13,432 bases of DNA from an uncultured Burkholderiales bacterium (GCA_903923345.1 CAIXXI010000032.1:1-13432), one strand, 5' to 3'; positions 1 through 7,680 are shown, numbered from the stretch's first letter. The notes: a model not told the origin generated them from the sequence alone. Program-made: numbers and translations.

Positions 1-11
1 CCTTGCGTCAT
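1..11 (-). CDS. Possible 5' end of the next gene after zipA (ligA by synteny), cut by the window edge
   Basis: On the minus strand an ATG begins at position 11, seven bases after the zipA stop codon, and reads Met-Thr-Gln before the window ends. Only three full codons are visible, so nothing in the sequence identifies the product. In many beta- and gammaproteobacteria smc-zipA is followed by ligA (NAD-dependent DNA ligase), which is the guess from context. No good Shine-Dalgarno sequence precedes this ATG, so it may not be a start at all. Confidence 0.25.
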
Positions 12-18
12 CGACGGG

Positions 19-1383
19 TCAGTTGAAGACCCGCTGCGCTGCCGGCGAGCCCGCGCCCAGACCGGCTTCGTCAAGCGATCGGTAATGGGATTCCAGCTGC
101 CGCGCAACCGCTGCGACCGCGCCATCGGTCAGCGGCCGAAACGCATCATCAACCAGTTGCCCGGACGTCAGCGAGGCGCATTTTCGACCGCATTCCAGCA
201 TCTTGTTCCAGGGACGCATCTGCGCGGGTGCGCGTGGCACATCCAGCAGGAAGGTCACCAGCTCGGAGCGATCGCCCAGGGACATCGTGAAGAGGACATC
301 GCCGTTTTCGCTCAGGCAGGCAAAGCGCTGATTGCCTCGTGCGACCATCCCAAGGGTCTCGGCGATCGACTGGAGCTCGCCACCCGACAGGGCCTTGGGC
401 ACCTGGACATTGACGCCGATCAGATTGTCGAGCTGGGCGCAGTATTCATCGACCTGGCGGGCGTGTTCGAGCACCGGCTCCATCAGGGGCAGGCGCACGT
501 CTGTTGCGTCGAGCGCCTTGCCGAGGGGTTCGATGGCATCGGAAAACTCCGAGAACTCCATCGCGTTGAGCGGGCCATGCCGATTCGCCAGCAACAGCCC
601 GACTCGCAGCCGCCGGATGCTGCCCTGGGCTGACTGAAGCACCAGCCACTGGCCGCTGTCGTTGTCGACTTCGATCACGACCGGCTTGGAGCCAATCCGG
701 CGCAATCCGCTCGCCTCCTGAACGACGCGCTCGACACCGACCGGCGTGTTCAGCCTCATCTCGACGATGCAGTCGATGCGAGGATCAAGGACATTCAGTG
801 GCAACTCGGCGAACACAGCCGCCGGCTTTGCGACCGCCGGCTTGGCATTCGGTGCCGGCTTTCGGGCGGCTGGCGCAACGGTGATCGGGGCCAGGGACGG
901 ATCGACGCCGGCATCGGTACGGCCAGCGCCTTGTGCCAACTGATCGAAGAGGCTGGTGGGTTCGACTGATTTCGCTGCTTGAGCGGAAATGATCGGGTCG
1001 AGTGTTCCGGGCTGGGCAGCCGCAGCGGAGATCGGCTCTGACGGCTCGGAATCGAGCGTCGGTTCGATGCGTCCACCTGGTTGCAGGCTGTCTGGACTGA
1101 GCACCGCCGGCGACTGCGGCTTATCGGACTGCGCGGGCTGCACTGCCTCTGCAGGGCGCGAAGTCGGTACCTGTCGGGTGGGTGCGGCATTTGACCGAGC
1201 GGGGCTGGCTTGCGTCGGCGCAGCGGTATCGGTCTGCTCCTTTTGGGTGACTTCGCGCTGGCGGCGCTGGCGTCCTTGCAGGGCGTTGAAGGTGAGCACA
1301 ACGGCCAGCGCCACGGCAATCAGCCCGAGCAGACTGGCCCACAGGGAGCTGGGTTCGCCCAGCAGGGTCATGATCTGGTTCAT
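19..1383 (-). CDS. zipA: Cell division protein ZipA-like, FtsZ-binding membrane anchor
   Basis: This 454-residue protein has the ZipA layout. A single N-terminal hydrophobic segment at about residues 14-35 is followed by a basic stretch (GRQRRQR), a Pro/Ala/Ser/Gln-rich linker of about 150 residues, and a folded C-terminal domain from about 195 to 440 resembling the FtsZ-binding domain. By family knowledge ZipA sits in the inner membrane with a cytoplasmic C-terminal domain that binds the FtsZ tail and tethers the Z ring. The start ATG overlaps the smc stop in an ATGA (1380-1383), and a GGAGG lies four bases upstream on the minus strand (plus positions 1388-1392), so translation is probably coupled to smc. 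The C-terminal domain resembles the divergent betaproteobacterial form more than that of E. coli, where ZipA is about 330 residues. The extra length is mostly linker. Family identity is fairly sure; full functional equivalence to E. coli ZipA is inferred. Confidence 0.85.
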   Translation of the reverse strand: MNQIMTLLGEPSSLWASLLGLIAVALAVVLTFNALQGRQRRQREVTQKEQTDTAAPTQASPARSNAAPTRQVPTSRPAEAVQPAQSDKPQSPAVLSPDSLQPGGRIEPTLDSEPSEPISAAAAQPGTLDPIISAQAAKSVEPTSLFDQLAQGAGRTDAGVDPSLAPITVAPAARKPAPNAKPAVAKPAAVFAELPLNVLDPRIDCIVEMRLNTPVGVERVVQEASGLRRIGSKPVVIEVDNDSGQWLVLQSAQGSIRRLRVGLLLANRHGPLNAMEFSEFSDAIEPLGKALDATDVRLPLMEPVLEHARQVDEYCAQLDNLIGVNVQVPKALSGGELQSIAETLGMVARGNQRFACLSENGDVLFTMSLGDRSELVTFLLDVPRAPAQMRPWNKMLECGRKCASLTSGQLVDDAFRPLTDGAVAAVARQLESHYRSLDEAGLGAGSPAAQRVFN

Positions 1384-4300
1384 GCAGCCTCCGCAAAACG
1401 GGTCGCGGCCTCGATGTCGACCGCCACGATCCGGGACACGCCGCGCTCCTGCATGGTGACACCAATGAGCTGCTGGGCAAGTTCCATCGCGACCTTATTG
1501 TGGGTGATGAAAAGAAACTGTGTCTGTGACGACATGCGCCGAACCATCGAGCAATAGCGCTCGGTGTTGGCGTCGTCCAGGGGGGCATCGACTTCGTCCA
1601 GCAGACAGAACGGCGCCGGATTGAGCTGAAACAGGGAAAAAACCAGGGCAATCGCCGTCAGGGCTTTTTCACCACCCGACAGCAGTGCGACCGAGGCATT
1701 GCGCTTTCCGGGCGGCTGGGCCACGACGGTGACACCGGAATCCAGGATTTCATCGCCGGTCAGGACGAGCCGTGCTTCGCCACCGCCGAACAGTTCAGGA
1801 AACAGGCTGCCGAAGTGCCGGTTGACCGTGTCGAAGGTGTCCTGGAGCAGTGCACGGGTTTCCCGGTCGATCTTGCGGATCGCATCTTCCAGGGTCTCGA
1901 TGGCCTCGATCAGGTCGCGGTTTTGCGCATCGAGGAACTCGGATCGCTCACGGGAAACCGTCAGTTCATCGAGCGCAGCCAGATTGACTGCACCGAGCGC
2001 GGCAATCGCATTGCTCAGGCGGGTGACCTCACCCTGAAGCCAGACCGCTTTCGGGACCGTCTCGAATTGCGACCGAATCGCCTCCGCATCAACCTGCGCC
2101 TCGGTCAGCTGTTCATCGAACTGCTGAGCCCCCAGACTGGCTGCCTGCTCCTTGAGCTGAAGTTCCATCAGCCGATCGCGCATCGGCTGGCGTGTGCGTT
2201 CGTGACCAAGCCGGGCCTCATCGAGTTCGCGGATCGAGGCGGCCAGGGCGTCGAGCTGGGTGCGTGCTTCGGCCAGCGCCTTTTCTGCCGCGACCCGTGC
2301 ATCGAGTGCCTGCTGCAGACCGGTTCGGGCCGCCTCGTCAGACAAAGCGTCCAGCCGCACCTGCAGCGCCGCCGATTCAACTGAGGCGCGCTCGATGAGC
2401 TCCTCGGCTTGTGCGATCTGCTCACCCAGAGACTGGCGCCGGGCATCGATGGTCCTGACAGCAAACGCAGCCTCGCGCTCAGCGCGCTCCAGCTCACGCA
2501 GCGCCTCGCGGGCGGTGTCGAGCTGCGATTCGGCGTCCTCCCACTCGACTCGGCGCGCCTCCACCGCTTCCTGACGATCGGCCAGCTGGATGTCGAGGGC
2601 CTCGAACCGGGCGCCCTCCTCGGCGATCGCAGACTCTCGCGCAGCCCGCTGCGATTCGATTGCAGCGAGTTCCGATTCGATGCGGCTGCGGTCCGCGCTG
2701 GCCCGTTGAACCCGCTGTGCCAGCCGCTCGGTCTCGATCCGCAGACTGGCGGCCTGGCGACCCGACTGCGACACGGCATCGCGAGCTCCGGTCACGCGAT
2801 GCCGCGCCTCGGAGGCAGCCGCTTCGGTCTTTGCAGCATGGGAGCGGGCATCGTCGGCCATCAGCTCCAGGGCGCGATGTTCCCGCTCCAGATTGTCGAG
2901 CTCCTGCTGACGCGCCAGAACACCGTCCTGTTCGGAATCCAGTGCATGAAGCTGCACGCCATAGCGTCCGATCGAATGACCACTGCGCAAGACGAACTGG
3001 CCGCCTGGCGGCAACAGGATCCGGTCGGCGACGGCGCGTTCGGGCGATTCGGCGCAGAAGCAGCCGTGCAGCCAGTCATCCAGCAGGATCCGGGTCTGCG
3101 GGTCGGTCGTCTGGATCTGCCTGGACAAGGGCACAAGTGATGCATCGAAAGATTCGGCTGCGGCAGGTGGCAGGGCTGAAGCTGCGAAAAACCCGACTTT
3201 CGCCGGCGGCTGCTCCGACAGCAGGCCCGCCATCGATTCAATTCGGCCCACCTCCAGCGACTGAACCCGCTCACGAAGGACCGACTCGATCGCGGTCTCC
3301 CAACCGGGTTCGATGCGCAGCCGCTGCCACAGCCGCTTGAGCTGATCCAGGCCATGTCGGGCCAGCCAGGGGCCGGTCTTACCCTCGGTTCGAACCCGCT
3401 CCTGAATCTGTCGCAAAGCACTGATCCGGGCCTCGACCTGAGCGAGCTTGCCAACCGCCTCGCGCAAGGATTCCTGGGCCGGTGTGCGCGCAGCATCCAG
3501 ATCGCCCCAATGTGACTCAGCCTGGGCCAGTTGCTCGGCGGCCTGCTCCTCGATGGCCTCGGCTTCCTGAAGCTGCATCCGGCTGGATTCAAGGGCCTCG
3601 ATCGGCGCGGCTTCGATGCCGTCAAGCGAATCGTTCAGGCGCTGGGCCCGGTCTTCCAACTCGCGCACGGCATCCTCGAGCCCGCGCTGGCGGGTGGCTG
3701 CCACCTGGATCTGTTGGGCGGTTTCGCCCGACTCGGCCCGGGCGCGGTCGAGCACGTCGCGGGCGGCGCGCAACACGTCCTCAAGGCCCGAGAGGCCGCC
3801 GCCGGCCTCGTCGAGTTGGGCTGCGAGCAGCTCCTGACGCTGCTCAGACACCGCCTGCTCTTCCTCGCTGCGCGCCAGAGCCTCTTGAGCCTGAGCCTTG
3901 CGATCGGCTGCTGCCTGAACTTGTGCCGTCAAGGCGACCAGGCGCTCGCGCAGTTGCGATTGAGAGTCGGCAACAAAGCGGATCTCGCTCTCGAGTTTCG
4001 AGACCTCACCCGACGCAGCGTAGTACTCGCCTTGCACCCGATGGACTTCATCACTGGCGTCGTAGTGCCGGCTGCGGGTGTCTTCGAGCTGCGCCTCAAC
4101 CGCCCTCTGGGCGGCCAGACTGGCTTCGATCTCGGTTTCCAGTGCGGCGACCTGCTGGGCGATCCGCGACTGATCGGCCAGTGCCTCGTCACGCCGCACC
4201 AGCCAGAGCATGCGCTGCTTGAGCTCGCGATCGGCCTCCAGAGCGCGAAACTCGCGCGCGACTTCAGCCTGCTTTTCCAGCTTGTCGATCTGCGCCTGAA

Positions 4301-4934
4301 GCTCGCGCAGGATGTCATCGACCCGGGTCAGGTTCTCGCGGGTGTCCGACAGTCGGTTCTCGGTCTCGCGCCGGCGCTCTTTATATTTAGTGACGCCTGC
4401 GGCCTCTTCCAGGAAAACCCGCAGCTCCTCGGGACGCGCCTCGATGATCCGGGCGACGGTCCCCTGACCGATCATTGCGTAGGCACGCGGCCCCAGCCCG
4501 GTGCCCAGGAACATGTCATGAACATCCTTGCGGCGCACGACCTGGTTGTTGATCAGGTAACTGGACTGACCATCGCGACCCAGCACCCGCTTGACCGAAA
4601 TCTCGGCATAACCTGCCCAGGATCCGGTCAGCCGGGTCTGGGTGTTGTCAAAGACCAGTTCGACGCTGGCCCGTCCGGACGGCCTTCTCTCGGATGAGCC
4701 ATTAAAAATCACGTCCTGCATGGAGTCGCCGCGCAGTTCAGACGCTTTGGACTCACCCAGCACCCAGCGCACGGCGTCCATGATGTTGGACTTTCCGCAG
4801 CCATTCGGGCCCACCACGCCGACGAGCTGGCTGGGCACTTCGAAGGCGGTCGGATCCACGAAGGATTTGAATCCGGCGAGCTTGATCAGTTTGAGGCGCA
4901 CTGAGGTTCGGGTCGGCCCGGTCGGGTCGGGCAC
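1380..4934 (-). CDS. smc: Chromosome segregation ATPase SMC
   Basis: At 1184 residues this is a full-length bacterial SMC, the ATPase core of condensin that with ScpA and ScpB organises and segregates the chromosome. The N-terminal head has LAGFKSFVDPT, Walker A GPNGCGKS (Lys48) and a Q-loop Gln157. Long heptad-type coiled coils rich in Ala, Glu, Arg and Gln fill about 190-510 and 680-1030 on either side of a hinge at about 510-670. The C-terminal head carries the signature LSGGEKA (about 1085-1091), Walker B LLDE with catalytic Glu1114, and the D-loop APLDDAN. The reading frame opens with GTG at 4934, but a second GTG at 4899-4901 would begin directly at VRLKLIKLAGFKSF, the usual family N terminus; neither has a strong ribosome binding site. 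smc is first in a minus-strand unit with zipA, transcribed away from queF. An SMC rather than MukB argues against an enterobacterium. Confidence 0.96.
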   Translation of the reverse strand: MPDPTGPTRTSVRLKLIKLAGFKSFVDPTAFEVPSQLVGVVGPNGCGKSNIMDAVRWVLGESKASELRGDSMQDVIFNGSSERRPSGRASVELVFDNTQTRLTGSWAGYAEISVKRVLGRDGQSSYLINNQVVRRKDVHDMFLGTGLGPRAYAMIGQGTVARIIEARPEELRVFLEEAAGVTKYKERRRETENRLSDTRENLTRVDDILRELQAQIDKLEKQAEVAREFRALEADRELKQRMLWLVRRDEALADQSRIAQQVAALETEIEASLAAQRAVEAQLEDTRSRHYDASDEVHRVQGEYYAASGEVSKLESEIRFVADSQSQLRERLVALTAQVQAAADRKAQAQEALARSEEEQAVSEQRQELLAAQLDEAGGGLSGLEDVLRAARDVLDRARAESGETAQQIQVAATRQRGLEDAVRELEDRAQRLNDSLDGIEAAPIEALESSRMQLQEAEAIEEQAAEQLAQAESHWGDLDAARTPAQESLREAVGKLAQVEARISALRQIQERVRTEGKTGPWLARHGLDQLKRLWQRLRIEPGWETAIESVLRERVQSLEVGRIESMAGLLSEQPPAKVGFFAASALPPAAAESFDASLVPLSRQIQTTDPQTRILLDDWLHGCFCAESPERAVADRILLPPGGQFVLRSGHSIGRYGVQLHALDSEQDGVLARQQELDNLEREHRALELMADDARSHAAKTEAAASEARHRVTGARDAVSQSGRQAASLRIETERLAQRVQRASADRSRIESELAAIESQRAARESAIAEEGARFEALDIQLADRQEAVEARRVEWEDAESQLDTAREALRELERAEREAAFAVRTIDARRQSLGEQIAQAEELIERASVESAALQVRLDALSDEAARTGLQQALDARVAAEKALAEARTQLDALAASIRELDEARLGHERTRQPMRDRLMELQLKEQAASLGAQQFDEQLTEAQVDAEAIRSQFETVPKAVWLQGEVTRLSNAIAALGAVNLAALDELTVSRERSEFLDAQNRDLIEAIETLEDAIRKIDRETRALLQDTFDTVNRHFGSLFPELFGGGEARLVLTGDEILDSGVTVVAQPPGKRNASVALLSGGEKALTAIALVFSLFQLNPAPFCLLDEVDAPLDDANTERYCSMVRRMSSQTQFLFITHNKVAMELAQQLIGVTMQERGVSRIVAVDIEAATRFAEAA
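1388..1392 (-). promoter_or_regulatory. Ribosome binding site of zipA inside the smc 3' end
   Basis: The minus strand reads GGAGG four bases before the zipA ATG. It is the strongest ribosome binding site on the left arm and fixes the zipA start. It lies within the last smc codons, next to the ATGA overlap, which suits coupled or re-initiated translation. Confidence 0.6.
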
Positions 4935-4999
4935 TCATTCGGCGGGGATCGGATGCGAAGGCTGCAGAGGGGTCGGCTCGGGCCAGCTTCGCGCGTCGA

Positions 5000-5005
5000 T
5001 ATAAT
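5000..5005 (+). promoter_or_regulatory. Candidate -10 element (TATAAT) upstream of queF
   Basis: A perfect match to the sigma-70 -10 consensus sits in an otherwise GC-rich region between divergent genes. No hexamer resembling TTGACA is present at 15-19 bases upstream, and there is no TG extension, so this would need an activator or be a weak promoter. It would give queF a leader of about 140 bases. The same AT-rich core on the opposite strand offers only 4/6 matches (CATTAT, TATATC) for smc. Confidence 0.35.
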
Positions 5006-5028
5006 GTTAACCCACCAGGCGTGTGCTG

Positions 5029-5053
5029 CCGGCGACCCATCGGGCACTGCCGG
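5029..5053 (+). other. Possible hairpin in the queF leader
   Basis: CCGGC at 5029-5033 can pair with GCCGG at 5049-5053, and inside that CCC at 5036-5038 can pair with GGG at 5042-5044 around an ATC loop. No T run follows, so it is not a typical intrinsic terminator. In sequence this GC-rich, five- and three-pair hairpins arise often by chance. Confidence 0.2.
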
Positions 5054-5152
5054 ATCACCCCGCTCTCCTATCTCCTGCGCCCTGACGCGCCGGTTTGACC
5101 ATCCGAAGGCCCGATCCGCGCCTCGGTTTCGACTTTCATCTGGAGCCTGCCC

Positions 5153-5572
5153 ATGCCCAGCGCACCGTCCAAGTCCCTCGAGACCTTCCCGAACCCCTCT
5201 CCCGAGCGCGATTATCACATCCACATCGAGGCGCCTGAATTCACCTGCCTGTGTCCGCTCACCGGCCAGCCCGACTTCGCGACCCTGATCCTCGACTACA
5301 TCCCTGACCGCAAGAATCTCGAACTCAAAGCGCTCAAGCTCTACCTGTGGTCGTTTCGGGACGAAGGCGCCTTCCATGAAGCGGTGACCAACCGGATCCT
5401 GTCCGAGATGGTGGCTGCCACCAAACCCCGATTCATGCGACTGACCGCGCGCTGGTACGTTCGGGGCGGCATCTTCACCACCGTGGTGGCCGAACATCGC
5501 AAACGCGGCTGGAAGCCCGCAGATCGCGTCGAGCTGGGTGACTTTTCCAGAGAATCACCGACTCGACCTTAG
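5153..5572 (+). CDS. queF: NADPH-dependent 7-cyano-7-deazaguanine (preQ0) reductase, short YkvM type
   Basis: QueF reduces the nitrile of preQ0 to the aminomethyl group of preQ1, the last cytosolic step before the base is inserted into tRNA for queuosine. The 139-residue length fits the single-domain B. subtilis-type enzyme rather than the approximately 280-residue E. coli type. Visible hallmarks are FTCLCPLTGQPDF with the thioimide-forming cysteine (Cys34) and the proton-donor aspartate (Asp41), LELKALKLYLWSFR with Glu57, the substrate-binding pair His75-Glu76 in GAFHE, and RGGI near 104-107. GGAG at 5142-5145 lies seven bases before the ATG and fixes the start. It is the first gene of the plus-strand arm. 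Only 35 bases separate it from dapC, so the two may be cotranscribed. No preQ1 riboswitch is apparent upstream. Confidence 0.95.
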   Translation: MPSAPSKSLETFPNPSPERDYHIHIEAPEFTCLCPLTGQPDFATLILDYIPDRKNLELKALKLYLWSFRDEGAFHEAVTNRILSEMVAATKPRFMRLTARWYVRGGIFTTVVAEHRKRGWKPADRVELGDFSRESPTRP

Positions 5573-5588
5573 AATACTGATCATTATC
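5570..5588 (+). promoter_or_regulatory. Fur-box-like, AT-rich element between queF and dapC
   Basis: The 19 bases starting at the queF stop codon match the classical E. coli Fur consensus at 14 of 19 positions, with nine consecutive matches over the right half (ATCATTATC). The same stretch contains TAGAAT (5/6 to TATAAT) but no convincing -35 at proper spacing. It is one of very few AT-rich tracts in the window and ends 19 bases before the dapC start. It could be a Fur site, an internal promoter for the dap genes, or chance in an AT-rich gap. Confidence 0.25.
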
Positions 5589-5596
5589 AATTGCTT

Positions 5597-5601
5597 GAGA
5601 G
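5597..5601 (+). promoter_or_regulatory. Candidate ribosome binding site of dapC (GAGAG)
   Basis: GAGAG lies six bases upstream of the TTG start codon of dapC. It supports TTG at 5608 as the start, because the next in-frame ATG (residue 34) would remove the conserved N terminus. Confidence 0.4.
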
Positions 5602-5607
5602 CCTCTT

Positions 5608-6828
5608 TTGAACCATCTTCTAGATACTCTGTCGCCCTATCCATTCGAGCGTCTGCGGGGATTGCTCAAGGGCATCACGCCGGATCCGGCGTATTCGCCG
5701 ATTTCCATGTCGATCGGCGAGCCCAAGCACCCCGCCCCGGCGATTGCTCGTCAGGCGATGGTCGACGCACTGGATGGTCTGTCCAACTACCCGCCGACCC
5801 TGGGTGGCGAGCCGATCCGCCGCGCCATGGCGCAGTGGCTGCAGCGGCGATATCAGCTTCCGTCGATCGACCCGGCGCGTCAGATCATCCCGGTCAATGG
5901 CTCCAAGGAAGCGCTCTACGCGATCGCGCAACTGGTGGTCGATGTGCAGCCCGGCCAGCCGCGCCCGATCGTGCTCATCCCCAACCCTTGCTATCAGGTC
6001 TATGAAGGCGCAGCCCTGCTGGCCGGTGCCGAGCCGGTCTACGTCAATCAGACAGCTGAGAACGGGTTTGCGCCTGACTGGGACTCGATCAGCGAATCCG
6101 AATGGGCACGAGTCCAGCTTGTCTATATCTGCTCGCCGGGCAACCCCTCCGGCACGGTGCTGGACCGCAGCCAATGGGCCCGGCTGTTCGAGCGTTCCGC
6201 CCGGCATGGTTTTGTCATTGCATCCGACGAGTGCTACTCCGAGATTTACCCGGACGAGGCCCATCCTCCAGAGGGGGCTCTTCAGGCGGCCCATGCCCTG
6301 GGATTGACCGACTTTGACCGGCTGATCGTGTTTTCAAGCCTGTCGAAGCGCTCCAGCCTGCCTGGCTTGCGATCCGGATTTGCAGCCGGCGACGCCCGAC
6401 TGATCGAGCGCTTCTTGCTGCTGCGAACCTACAACGGCGGCGCGATGAGCCAGACGGTGCAGGCAGCCTCGGTGGCGGCCTGGCGCGATGAAGCCCATGT
6501 CACAGAGAACCGGGCGCTGTATCGCGCCAAATTCGATGCCGTCGTGCCACTGCTGGCACCGGTGCTGAAGGTCGAGCCACCGCAGGGCGGCTTTTTCCTG
6601 TGGGCCGGGGTGCCAGACGGCGACGACACCACATTCGCCCGGGACCTGTACGCCCAATATAATGTGCTGCTCTTGCCGGGCAGTTTTCTGGCGCGTTCGA
6701 TCCACGGCGTCAATCCAGGCGCCGGCATGCTGAGGATCGCCCTCGTCGATAGCCTGGATGCCTGCCTCGAGGCTGCCCGTCGAATCCGGCTGTTCGCGGC
6801 GGCGCGTACACCCGGCACCCCTGCCTGA
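5608..6828 (+). CDS. dapC: Succinyldiaminopimelate aminotransferase DapC
   Basis: This 406-residue protein is a fold-type I, PLP-dependent aminotransferase of the proteobacterial DapC type. It converts N-succinyl-2-amino-6-oxopimelate to N-succinyl-LL-2,6-diaminopimelate with glutamate as amino donor. Motifs are ISMSIGEPKHPAP (32-44), LSNYPPTLGGEPIR (58-71), SPGNPSG (176-182), SDECYSEIYP (206-215), the PLP-binding lysine Lys247 in SSLSKRSSLPGLRSGF, and Arg376 in GAGMLRIAL for substrate carboxylate binding. The start is TTG; the product begins MNHLLDTLSPYPFERLR, which matches the usual family N terminus, so the rare start is credible. Placement directly before dapD, which makes its substrate, supports DapC over a general aspartate or alanine aminotransferase. 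In other bacteria ArgD can do this job. Confidence 0.93.
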   Translation: MNHLLDTLSPYPFERLRGLLKGITPDPAYSPISMSIGEPKHPAPAIARQAMVDALDGLSNYPPTLGGEPIRRAMAQWLQRRYQLPSIDPARQIIPVNGSKEALYAIAQLVVDVQPGQPRPIVLIPNPCYQVYEGAALLAGAEPVYVNQTAENGFAPDWDSISESEWARVQLVYICSPGNPSGTVLDRSQWARLFERSARHGFVIASDECYSEIYPDEAHPPEGALQAAHALGLTDFDRLIVFSSLSKRSSLPGLRSGFAAGDARLIERFLLLRTYNGGAMSQTVQAASVAAWRDEAHVTENRALYRAKFDAVVPLLAPVLKVEPPQGGFFLWAGVPDGDDTTFARDLYAQYNVLLLPGSFLARSIHGVNPGAGMLRIALVDSLDACLEAARRIRLFAAARTPGTPA

Positions 6829-6858
6829 CCCTCCTTCTTTTTCAATATCAAAGACACC
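6829..6858 (+). other. dapC-dapD spacer with pyrimidine tract
   Basis: The 30-base gap begins with a run of C and T (CCCTCCTTCTTTTTC) and continues AT-rich to the dapD ATG. It has no GGAG-type ribosome binding site, only AAGA four bases before the start. A U-rich leader of this kind can be bound by ribosomal protein S1, which is an inference. There is no hairpin with the T run, so it is not a terminator. Confidence 0.4.
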
Positions 6859-7680
6859 ATGACCGATCTTCAGAACACCCTCGAACAGGCTTGGGAACAG
6901 CGCGCCGAACTCAGCCCCGCCAAAGCGCCGGCTGCCGTGCGGGAAGCCGTCGAACATGTCATCGGCGAACTCAATACCGGGCGCATCCGGGTCGCCGAAA
7001 AATTCCAGGGCGAGTGGATCGTCCATCAGTGGGTCAAGAAGGCGGTACTGCTGTCGTTCCGTCTGGAAGACAACCGCCCGATCGTCTCGGGTGACCTGCA
7101 GTTCTACGACAAGGTGGCCACGAAATTCCACGGCTGGAGCGCACAGGATTTCGCTGCAGGCGGGTTTCGGGTGGTGCCGCCGGCGGTCGCCCGACGCGGC
7201 AGCTTCATCGCACGAAACGTCGTACTGATGCCCTCATACGTGAATATCGGCGCTTATGTCGATGAGGGCACGATGGTCGATACCTGGGCCACGGTCGGGT
7301 CGTGTGCCCAGATCGGCCGCAATGTTCACCTGTCCGGCGGTGTCGGTATTGGCGGGGTCCTTGAGCCGCTGCAGGCCAACCCGACCATCATCGAAGACAA
7401 CTGCTTCATCGGCGCCCGATCCGAAGTGGTCGAGGGCGTGATCGTCGAGGAAAACTCGGTGCTGTCGATGGGTGTTTTCATCGGCCAGAGCACCAAGATC
7501 TACGACCGCGAGACGGGGGAAATCCTCTACGGCCGCGTGCCTGCAGGCTCCGTGGTGGTCCCTGGCTCGATGCCGTCGGGCGATGGTCGGGTCAACCTGT
7601 ACTGCGCGGTCATCGTCAAGAAGGTCGATGCACAGACCCGTGCAAAGACCGCAATCAACGACCTCTTGCGCGGCGACTGA
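6859..7680 (+). CDS. dapD: 2,3,4,5-tetrahydropyridine-2,6-dicarboxylate N-succinyltransferase DapD
   Basis: DapD transfers succinyl from succinyl-CoA to tetrahydrodipicolinate, the committed step of the succinylase route to diaminopimelate and lysine. At 273 residues it is almost the same length as E. coli DapD (274). After an alpha-helical N-terminal domain (1-100), a left-handed beta-helix of hexapeptide repeats runs from about 108 to 240 with near-invariant stretches such as VNIGAYVDEGTMVDTWATVG (128-147), LSGGVGIGGVLEPLQANPT (158-176) and FIGARSEVVEG (183-193). It should act as a cytosolic trimer. It follows dapC by 30 bases. The ATG has only a weak AAGA upstream; the leader is pyrimidine- and AT-rich instead. 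The C terminus VKKVDAQTRAKTAINDLLR is typical. No odd residue is seen. Confidence 0.97.
   Translation: MTDLQNTLEQAWEQRAELSPAKAPAAVREAVEHVIGELNTGRIRVAEKFQGEWIVHQWVKKAVLLSFRLEDNRPIVSGDLQFYDKVATKFHGWSAQDFAAGGFRVVPPAVARRGSFIARNVVLMPSYVNIGAYVDEGTMVDTWATVGSCAQIGRNVHLSGGVGIGGVLEPLQANPTIIEDNCFIGARSEVVEGVIVEENSVLSMGVFIGQSTKIYDRETGEILYGRVPAGSVVVPGSMPSGDGRVNLYCAVIVKKVDAQTRAKTAINDLLRGD

Larger units (their letters stand above)
4935..5152. other. Divergent intergenic region between smc and queF
   Basis: These 218 bases are the longest gene-free stretch in the window and should contain the promoters of both the smc-zipA unit and the queF-dap unit. They are GC-rich apart from an AT-rich core at about 4999-5010 that includes a perfect TATAAT and a GTTAAC palindrome. 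A possible hairpin lies at 5029-5053. I see no tRNA, no preQ1 riboswitch-like fold and no terminator with a T run. Short open frames crossing the region on both strands have no family resemblance that I recognise. Confidence 0.7.

Noticed and set aside
3531..4697. A 388-codon open frame antisense to smc, with several similar long plus-strand frames across 1815-4222
   Set aside because: It lies wholly inside a motif-complete smc and its product is a low-complexity Leu/Gly/Ala mix with no family resemblance. Long antisense frames are expected opposite GC-rich coiled-coil genes.
5012..5152. A preQ1 riboswitch ahead of queF
   Set aside because: I looked for the short preQ1-I pattern with its A-rich tail and found none; the leader is GC- and pyrimidine-rich. 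A covariance search would settle it.
4886..5497. A 203-codon minus-strand frame crossing queF and the smc-queF spacer
   Set aside because: It is antisense to a well-supported queF, has no ribosome binding site or recognised domain, and ends inside smc.
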